From positions 1-13,107 of the forward strand of contig CAMLLE010000022.1 of assembly GCA_946480555.1 (NCBI GenBank): a stretch of 13,107 nucleotides of DNA, in the 5' to 3' direction. The notes beneath the pieces are model-generated. The model did no database searches and had not been told where the DNA came from. It saw only the letters and a list, made by a program, of their open reading frames with translations. The DNA is from an uncultured Verrucomicrobia subdivision 3 bacterium (lineage in GTDB: Bacteria > Verrucomicrobiota > Verrucomicrobiae > Limisphaerales > CAMLLE01). Below are positions 8,886 to 13,107 of the stretch, piece after piece. The position numbers and the translations under genes were made by a program. Every line of letters begins with the position of its first letter. The stretch's first letter is position 1.

Positions 8886-8910
8886 GCATTGAATGTTGCA
8901 GGTTCGAACC
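8886..8910 (+). repeat. Partial copy of the intergenic repeat
   Basis: GCATTGAATGTTGCAGGTTC shares TTGAATGTT with the core but lacks the last base. A related string, TTGACCTCGGGAGTTCAC, follows at 8953 and overlaps the candidate psd promoter. It is weaker than the other copies. Confidence 0.4.
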
Positions 8911-8952
8911 GCCGATTCGCCGGTTGCGCCCGCACTGCGGGAACTTTCCGCT

Positions 8953-8980
8953 TTGACCTCGGGAGTTCACACCTTACTTT
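8953..8980 (+). promoter_or_regulatory. Candidate psd promoter
   Basis: TTGACC (8953-8958) and TACTTT (8975-8980) are spaced 16 nt apart; the ATG follows 6 nt later at 8987. The block CTTACTTTGC plus 4 nt plus the start codon mirrors the mlaE-like upstream sequence exactly in spacing. A transcript would have almost no leader. The -10 match is weak. Confidence 0.35.
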
Positions 8981-8986
8981 GCACGG

Positions 8987-9673
8987 ATGAAACATTCGGG
9001 AAAAGCGAGGAAAGCCGCGTGGCGGATGCTCATCGTCACGCTCATCCTCGTTGCGTTGGTTCCACTGATCGGATTTCTCGCCACCGTCGTTGGCGCGGCG
9101 ATGGTGACGATTTCCATCTTCGTCTTCGTCGTATGGCTCGTGTTCGCAGTCTTCGTTCTCTACTTCTTTCGCGATCCGAATCCCCGCGTGCCAGCCGGTT
9201 CAAATCTGGTCGTGTCGCCTGCGCACGGCAAAGTGGATGTGATCGACACCACCACCGAAGCCAGATTCATGGGAGGCGAATGCCAGCGCATCTCAATCTT
9301 CCTTTCCGTCGTTGATGTCCATGTTCAGAACGCGCCGGTGAGCGGAAAAGTCGCTTACATGAAATACACGGAAGGCGCCTTCATGAACGCCATGAAAACC
9401 GAATGCGCCACGTGCAACGAAAATGTGCTGATCGGATTTGAATGCACTGAACCCGCGGATGTGAAGGTCGGACTCCGCCTGATCACCGGTGTCATCGCCC
9501 GCCGCATTGTGCCGTGGATCGACACCGGCGACGAGGTGAAGCGCGGCGAGCGCATCAGCCTGATCCAGTTCGGTTCCCGCTGCGACGTTTACCTGCCGCT
9601 TTCCGCGAAGATCAACGTGAAGCTTGGCGACCGCGTAGTCGGCGGCGAAACAATACTTGCCACGATCGATTAA
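8987..9673 (+). CDS. psd: Phosphatidylserine decarboxylase proenzyme, short type
   Basis: This enzyme decarboxylates phosphatidylserine to phosphatidylethanolamine at the inner membrane. It has 228 residues, with a long hydrophobic N-terminal region (about 14-60, two membrane segments) ending FFRDPNPRVP, the typical junction to the catalytic domain. SPAHGKVD (His80) and DVHVQNAPVSG (His112) are the conserved motifs. The self-cleavage site is FGSR, with Ser197 expected to become the pyruvoyl group on the small C-terminal subunit; FGSR followed by DVYLP is the form usual in short or archaeal-type enzymes. pssA starts 14 nt after its stop codon, so the two consecutive steps of PE synthesis are cotranscribed. 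Confidence 0.95.
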   Translation: MKHSGKARKAAWRMLIVTLILVALVPLIGFLATVVGAAMVTISIFVFVVWLVFAVFVLYFFRDPNPRVPAGSNLVVSPAHGKVDVIDTTTEARFMGGECQRISIFLSVVDVHVQNAPVSGKVAYMKYTEGAFMNAMKTECATCNENVLIGFECTEPADVKVGLRLITGVIARRIVPWIDTGDEVKRGERISLIQFGSRCDVYLPLSAKINVKLGDRVVGGETILATID

Positions 9674-9675
9674 CC

Positions 9676-9680
9676 AAGGA
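9676..9680 (+). promoter_or_regulatory. Shine-Dalgarno site of pssA
   Basis: AAGGA lies 7 nt before the ATG at 9688. It is the only clear ribosome-binding site in the window, and it decides the pssA start against an in-frame start inside psd (9514). It suits an internal gene of an operon, where a leaderless start is not possible. Confidence 0.7.
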
Positions 9681-9687
9681 ACGTCTC

Positions 9688-10566
9688 ATGGCCGCGCCAG
9701 ATTCCAAGCCACCCAGCGAAGGAGTTGAAGGCAAGCTGAAGATTTACTTCCTGCCGAATCTGCTGACGGCGGGAAACCTCTTCTGCGGTTTCGTCGCACT
9801 GACGAAGATTGTCGAAGCCAATCTCCCCACGGACTTCGTCAAAATCCAGCAGGCGCTCCTGTTCATTCTCGCCGCGTGCATCTTTGATCTTTTTGACGGG
9901 CGTGTGGCGCGCATGGGTGGGGTTGAGAGCCCGTTCGGACGGGAATTCGATTCGCTGGCGGACCTGGTCTCATTCGGCGTCGCGCCCGCATTTCTCGTCC
10001 ACCGCGTCGTGCTGGCCGATGTGTTCCAGGGTCCGCCGTTCGGTGATCATCCCGAATGGGGCTGGTTCATCGCCTCCATCTACCTGTTGTGCGGTGCGTT
10101 TCGTCTCGCGCGATTCAATTGCCTGGCGACGATGTCGGGCGGGGGCGGCAGCAAAGAATTTCTCGGGTTTCCGATTCCCTCCGCGGCAGGCCTGGTTGCA
10201 TCGCTCACGCTGCTGATCATTCAACTGAACGAAAACGAACGCAGTCTCGGAAATTACAAATACGTCCTCGTGGCGGTGCTGCTGTTTCTCTCTGCGATGA
10301 TGGTGAGCACGGTGAAGTATCCGAGCTTCAAGTCCCTGGGCTTGCGTTCGAGCAGCACCTTCCTGAAGGCCATCGTCGCGGCGATGATCCTTGGCTTCAT
10401 CCTCGTGCTGCGCGAGAAGATTCTTTACTACGTGTTGCCCGCCCTGTTCACCGCCTATCTGATTTATGGCTTCATCCGGCCCCGCATCTCGCGCCGCATC
10501 CGCCATGAGATTGAAGAAGAGGACGAGGAGAACGGAAACGGCGAAGCGGACGAGCGTCGAAGCTGA
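9688..10566 (+). CDS. pssA: CDP-diacylglycerol-serine O-phosphatidyltransferase
   Basis: This enzyme joins CDP-diacylglycerol and L-serine to give phosphatidylserine and CMP, in the inner membrane; the neighbouring Psd then makes phosphatidylethanolamine. The 292-residue protein has several membrane segments and the full CDP-alcohol phosphotransferase motif: Asp67, Asp70-Gly71, Ala74-Arg75, Gly84, Asp88 and Asp92 (DLFDGRVAR, then FGREFDSLAD). LPNLLTAGNLFCGF near the N terminus is typical of bacterial class II-like PssA. The C terminus is a charged, Glu-rich tail (about 270-292) with no known role. The ATG with its AAGGA site was preferred. Its stop lies 5 nt before the LysE-family gene. Confidence 0.96.
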   Translation: MAAPDSKPPSEGVEGKLKIYFLPNLLTAGNLFCGFVALTKIVEANLPTDFVKIQQALLFILAACIFDLFDGRVARMGGVESPFGREFDSLADLVSFGVAPAFLVHRVVLADVFQGPPFGDHPEWGWFIASIYLLCGAFRLARFNCLATMSGGGGSKEFLGFPIPSAAGLVASLTLLIIQLNENERSLGNYKYVLVAVLLFLSAMMVSTVKYPSFKSLGLRSSSTFLKAIVAAMILGFILVLREKILYYVLPALFTAYLIYGFIRPRISRRIRHEIEEEDEENGNGEADERRS

Positions 10567-10571
10567 GCGGC

Positions 10572-11252
10572 ATGCTGGAATTTGCAGACATCCTGCGCGC
10601 AAGCCTCACCGGCTTCATCAGCGGCCTCCTGCTGTCCATTCCCGTCGGCCCGGTCAATCTCACCATCATCAATGAAGGTGCCCGCCGCGGTTTCAAATGG
10701 GCGCTCTTGATCAGCGCCGGCGCGACGATGATGGAAGTCATCTACTGCTTCATTGCTTTCACCGGTTTTGCCTCCTTCTTCACCAACGGCATTGTGAAGG
10801 CGGCAATGGAAGTTTCCAGTTTCGTCTTCATGCTCTTTCTTGGAATCAAGTTTCTGCGGGCCAAGTCCGTGTCGGCGCCGGTCGATCTCGGGCCGCTGGT
10901 GGATAAGATTGAGATTCGGATCGAAGAGAAATTGCATCCGCATTCGGCATTCATGACCGGCTTTGTGCGCGTGCTGGCAAACGTCGGTGTGCTGGTCTTC
11001 TGGATCATTCTTGCGGCGAACTTCATCTCGCGCGAATGGGTCCGGCCCGACTGGTCCGGAAAGCTGGCTTGCGTGGGCGGCGTGGCCTTGGGAACGGGTT
11101 TCTGGTTCTTTGTCCTGAGTTTCAGCTCATCGCGCGGCCACGGACGATTCAGCGAAAAAACCCTGCTGCGGATGGAACATGTCTCCGGCATCAGCCTGCT
11201 GGTAATTGCCGTGATTCATGGCTGCTGGATCGCCTATCAGATGACTCGATAG
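10572..11252 (+). CDS. LysE/RhtB-family exporter
   Basis: A 226-residue inner-membrane protein with about six hydrophobic segments. The N-terminal family motif SIPVGPVNLTII (22-33) followed by GARRGF is clear, and a more polar loop occurs near residues 95-120. Relatives export amino acids such as lysine, threonine or homoserine; others have different or unknown cargo, so no substrate is assigned. It starts 5 nt after pssA and appears to be the last gene of the psd-pssA unit. Its neighbours make export of a serine-related compound possible, but that is a guess. No strong ribosome-binding site is visible. It converges with panE, with only 26 nt between the stop codons and no strong terminator there. 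Confidence 0.88.
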   Translation: MLEFADILRASLTGFISGLLLSIPVGPVNLTIINEGARRGFKWALLISAGATMMEVIYCFIAFTGFASFFTNGIVKAAMEVSSFVFMLFLGIKFLRAKSVSAPVDLGPLVDKIEIRIEEKLHPHSAFMTGFVRVLANVGVLVFWIILAANFISREWVRPDWSGKLACVGGVALGTGFWFFVLSFSSSRGHGRFSEKTLLRMEHVSGISLLVIAVIHGCWIAYQMTR

Positions 11253-11278
11253 CTGCGGCAGCCATTTGGTGAATCGCG

Positions 11279-12256
11279 TCAAGACGACTGCCCGGAGTTC
11301 GCCGCCAGCTTTTCCAGGACCTCCGCCAACCGCTCCAATCGAGGCGTTCCAACTCCTGCCGCTTTCGCCTGGCGCAACGGTTCACGAAACAAACTCTCCA
11401 ATTCGAGCGGCTGGCCGCGTTCGAAATCGACCAAAGTCGAGGCTTTGTAGGCGCCCATCGTCCGGGTGCGTTCGATCTGTTTCTCCGCCAGAGCCTCGGG
11501 CAGGGCAAAGCCCAGGGCGTTCGCCGCGTAAATCACTTCCAGCATCAGTTCACGCACGAGCTGTTCCCAACCCGGATCAGCCAGCAGCCTGTCAGTCGTC
11601 AGACACGGGGCGACGGATTGAATCGCCGGTGCGCGCTCCGCCGCGAGCGCGTTGAATCCCGCCGCACTGGCGACGCCCAGGCCGTTGAATGGAATATTCC
11701 ACACCAGTTTTTCCCAATGCGCTTGCGCGAGGTTGTCCGTGACTTTGCACACCACACCGGCGTGACGAAACATCGAGGCAACGTCATGGGTGCGCGGCTC
11801 CGGCCAGCGTTTAAATTCGCCGAGCATGATCATTCCATGATCCATGTGCCGCACAACGCCCGGCTCAATCCGGTTCAGACACACGAAGCACAACCCGCCA
11901 AGTATCTGCTCTGCCGGAAACAAAGCCGCAAGTTGCTCCTCGTTGCCCAAACCGTTCTGCAGCGTGAGCACCGCCGTCTTCGGTCCCACCAACCGCGGCA
12001 ATAGCACCGGGAACTGGTGATTCGCCGTGGTTTTCAAGCCGATGATCACCAGTTCGCTTTCGCCGATTTCAGCCGGCGTGCGCGCGCAATGCGGGCGGAC
12101 GTTGAAGTTTCCTTGCGGACTTTCAATGAAAACGCCATGCCGGCGCACCGCATCGTAATCGGATCGCAGCAGGAAATGAACGTCGTGCCCGGCATGGGCC
12201 AGCTTCGCGCCGTAGTAGCTTCCAAGGGCACCGCAACCAACAACAGCAATCTTCAT
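11279..12256 (-). CDS. panE: 2-dehydropantoate 2-reductase (ketopantoate reductase family)
   Basis: This enzyme reduces 2-dehydropantoate to pantoate with NADPH, a step of pantothenate and CoA synthesis, in the cytoplasm. The 325-residue protein opens with the Rossmann motif VGCGALG (6-12), followed by Lys75 (GLKTT), Asn101 (LQNGLGN), Lys183 (HWEKLVWN), Asn187 and Asn191 (FNGLG). These match conserved cofactor and catalytic positions of ApbA/PanE. The C-terminal helical domain has the STLVDFERGQPLELES segment expected to face substrate. The family also contains related oxidoreductases of unknown substrate, so the exact reaction is likely but not certain. ATG at 12256 was preferred over an in-frame TTG at 12265 because it gives the usual MKIAVVG start. 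The start lies right behind the HU terminator. Confidence 0.92.
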   Translation of the reverse strand: MKIAVVGCGALGSYYGAKLAHAGHDVHFLLRSDYDAVRRHGVFIESPQGNFNVRPHCARTPAEIGESELVIIGLKTTANHQFPVLLPRLVGPKTAVLTLQNGLGNEEQLAALFPAEQILGGLCFVCLNRIEPGVVRHMDHGMIMLGEFKRWPEPRTHDVASMFRHAGVVCKVTDNLAQAHWEKLVWNIPFNGLGVASAAGFNALAAERAPAIQSVAPCLTTDRLLADPGWEQLVRELMLEVIYAANALGFALPEALAEKQIERTRTMGAYKASTLVDFERGQPLELESLFREPLRQAKAAGVGTPRLERLAEVLEKLAANSGQSS

Positions 12257-12262
12257 CAGCAA

Positions 12263-12293
12263 CAAAAAAGGCGCTCCGGGATGCAGAGCGCCT
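12263..12293 (-). terminator. Rho-independent terminator of the HU gene, abutting panE
   Basis: Read on the minus strand, AGGCGCTC (12293-12286) and GAGCGCCT (12276-12269) pair as an 8-bp stem with a 9-nt loop, followed by a run of T (12268-12264). It lies about 20 nt after the HU stop codon. The T-run ends only 7 nt before the panE ATG, so a transcript stopped here cannot include panE. Confidence 0.88.
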
Positions 12294-12311
12294 GTGAGAT
12301 TTTTCAGCGGT

Positions 12312-12599
12312 TCACTTCGCGCCGAGGATCGCGTCCTTGGCGGCTTTGGCGACCTGGAACTTCACCACGCGCTTGGCCGGGATCTGGATCGTGGCGCCGG
12401 TGGCGGGATTGCGGCCGGTGCGGGCGGCGCGATTCTTCAGTTTCAATTTGCCGAGGCCCGGGAGGGTGAAGGTGTTCTTCGCGTTCTTGTAAGCGAGCGC
12501 AGCCAGTTCATCGAGGTACTGCACCGACTGCTTCTTGGTAATCCCAACTTTTTCAGAAAGCGTGGAAGCGATCTGTGACTTGGAGAGTGATTTAGCCAT
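12312..12599 (-). CDS. hup: HU-family DNA-binding protein
   Basis: A 95-residue nucleoid protein that binds and bends DNA as a dimer. The N-terminal helices (SKSQIASTLSEKVGITKKQS, 6-25) and LPGLGKLKL (46-54) are typical. So is the beta-arm RTGRNPATG, with the intercalating Pro65 in the RNP tip (63-65), followed by IPAKRVVKF. The length is close to the usual 90 residues, with a short basic N-terminal extension. HU and IHF cannot be fully separated from sequence alone, but a homodimeric HU fits. No Shine-Dalgarno sequence precedes the ATG. It is transcribed divergently from the partial kinase gene at the right edge and ends at a strong terminator. Confidence 0.97.
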   Translation of the reverse strand: MAKSLSKSQIASTLSEKVGITKKQSVQYLDELAALAYKNAKNTFTLPGLGKLKLKNRAARTGRNPATGATIQIPAKRVVKFQVAKAAKDAILGAK

Positions 12600-12668
12600 A
12601 GTGTTTGCGTTGTTTGTGCGTTGCGTTTAAGTGCTCGTTGACCGGAAAAGTCGTTAGACTTGGCTCGT

Positions 12669-12696
12669 ATTAAAGCCCCCGCTAAAAGCCGCGCAA
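12669..12696 (-). promoter_or_regulatory. Candidate HU promoter
   Basis: On the minus strand TTGCGC (12696-12691) and TTTAAT (12674-12669) are separated by 16 nt. This would leave a leader of about 60 nt before the HU ATG. The match is moderate. Confidence 0.35.
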
Positions 12697-12840
12697 GCAG
12701 AAAGTAGAAACAATTCCCAATGTTTTCCGCATCGATCTACACCTTGCGTTGAGCGTAATTCATTCGGCTTTTCTCAGCTCGCGCGTGAAGCATCACTCCC
12801 TGACGACGGAAAACTCCGCGGCGCCAGACCCTGCCTGCGA

Positions 12841-12941
12841 TGGTCCTTCCCGCCCTGTCCTCGTCCTCCTCCTCGTTCTCGATTGTCTGGCGTTCTCGAG
12901 GACGACGACGAGGACGAGGACGATTACGAGAAGAAGGACCA
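12841..12941. repeat. Long two-part inverted repeat (about 100-nt hairpin)
   Basis: TGGTCCTTC (12841-12849) pairs perfectly with GAAGGACCA (12933-12941). Inside, a 26-nt arm (12857-12882, CTCGTCCTC-like) pairs with 12896-12921 at 23 of 26 positions, around a 13-nt loop. The two stems are separated by unpaired stretches of 7 and 11 nt. It could be a transcribed structured RNA, a REP-like repeat, or a DNA cruciform. No T-run follows on either strand, so it is not an ordinary intrinsic terminator. Confidence 0.65.
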
Positions 12942-13017
12942 GTTTCAATCACGTACGTGCGCATTTGCTCCGCAAGCGCGTGCTTGACTTGAAAACCGGT
13001 TTGGCAAACATCGCCCG

Positions 13018-13107
13018 GTGGCCCTCTTCACGATTCAAAACGAGTTTCGCTACGACATTGTCCGCAAGATTTTCGAAGGCGGCATGGGTGTGGTTTACGA
13101 AGCGGAA
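13018..13107 (+). CDS. Serine/threonine protein kinase, N-terminal fragment (cut by window end)
   Basis: The last 30 codons encode a GTG-initiated peptide with FRYDIVRKIFEGGMGVVYEA. The EGGMGVVYEA part is the glycine-rich nucleotide-binding loop of bacterial Hanks-type (PknB-like) kinases. The first loop glycine, usual in IGEGGMG, is Phe19 here. An in-frame stop at 12985-12987 and the lack of other start codons make GTG 13018 the only plausible start. The rest of the kinase, and any membrane or sensor domains, lie beyond the window. Confidence 0.8.
   Translation, partial: MALFTIQNEFRYDIVRKIFEGGMGVVYEAE

Larger units (their letters stand above)
8601..8986. other. 386-bp gene-free gap between PPIase and psd
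   Basis: It holds the PPIase terminator, two copies of the dispersed intergenic repeat, and a candidate psd promoter near its right end. Several open frames cross it, but none has family motifs, a signal peptide or a convincing start, so I call no gene here. Confidence 0.75.
12600..13017. other. 418-bp divergent gap between HU and a protein kinase gene
   Basis: No gene is called here. It contains a candidate HU promoter, a long imperfect hairpin in the middle, and the upstream region of the kinase. An open frame on the minus strand across the hairpin encodes mostly Arg/Glu/Asp repeats and is explained by the repeat. Confidence 0.7.

Noticed and set aside
8476..8995. Several small open frames in the gap before psd, on both strands
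   Set aside because: They overlap each other, cross the terminator and repeats, and show no motifs or signal peptides.
11250..11280. Possible bidirectional terminator between the LysE-family gene and panE
   Set aside because: Only a 4-bp GCTG/CAGC stem with no T-run is present, too weak to call.
12737..12964. Minus-strand open frame of 75 codons rich in Arg, Glu and Asp
   Set aside because: Its composition follows from the CTCGTC/GACGAG inverted repeat it crosses; it has no recognisable domain and no ribosome site.

Overview
This window looks like the chromosome of a Gram-negative, high-GC bacterium, most likely of the Verrucomicrobiota (Pedosphaera/Limisphaerales-like). That placement is an inference. 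It rests on the outer-membrane lipid-transport genes (mlaE/mlaF/mlaD type), the phosphatidylethanolamine pathway, a near absence of Shine-Dalgarno sequences, and intergenic DNA rich in short dispersed repeats and palindromes. No rRNA or tRNA gene is present to confirm it. No prophage, insertion sequence or CRISPR array was seen.

Layout. Positions 1-2257 hold a two-component pair: a LytS/NarL-type histidine kinase whose start lies left of the window, and a NarL/LuxR response regulator. Positions 2487-5495 hold an MCE (Mla-like) lipid transporter: permease, ATPase overlapping it by an ATGA, then the MCE-domain protein. The ATPase keeps Walker A but has lost the usual Q-loop, signature, catalytic Glu and switch-His residues, which is the most unusual protein feature here. 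After a repeat-filled gap come serA (serine biosynthesis) and a secreted parvulin prolyl isomerase with a His-rich tail, ended by a strong terminator. After a second repeat-bearing gap come psd, pssA and a LysE-family exporter, closely packed. On the minus strand, convergent with these, lie panE and an HU gene with its own terminator. At the right edge, divergent from HU, a Ser/Thr protein kinase begins and runs off the window.

How the genes fit together. Much of the window concerns the envelope and lipids. SerA begins serine synthesis, PssA uses serine to make phosphatidylserine, Psd converts it to phosphatidylethanolamine, and the MCE system probably moves phospholipids between the membranes. 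The PPIase probably assists folding of exported proteins. The two-component pair could control the neighbouring genes, but nothing in the sequence proves it.

The intergenic regions are notable. At least five exact copies of an 11-bp word (GTTGAATGTTC, either strand) plus degenerate copies occur only between genes. One gap carries an alternating array of two palindromic units, and another a hairpin of about 100 nt. Some repeats sit where a -35 box would lie, and the proposed promoters would give leaderless or nearly leaderless mRNAs.
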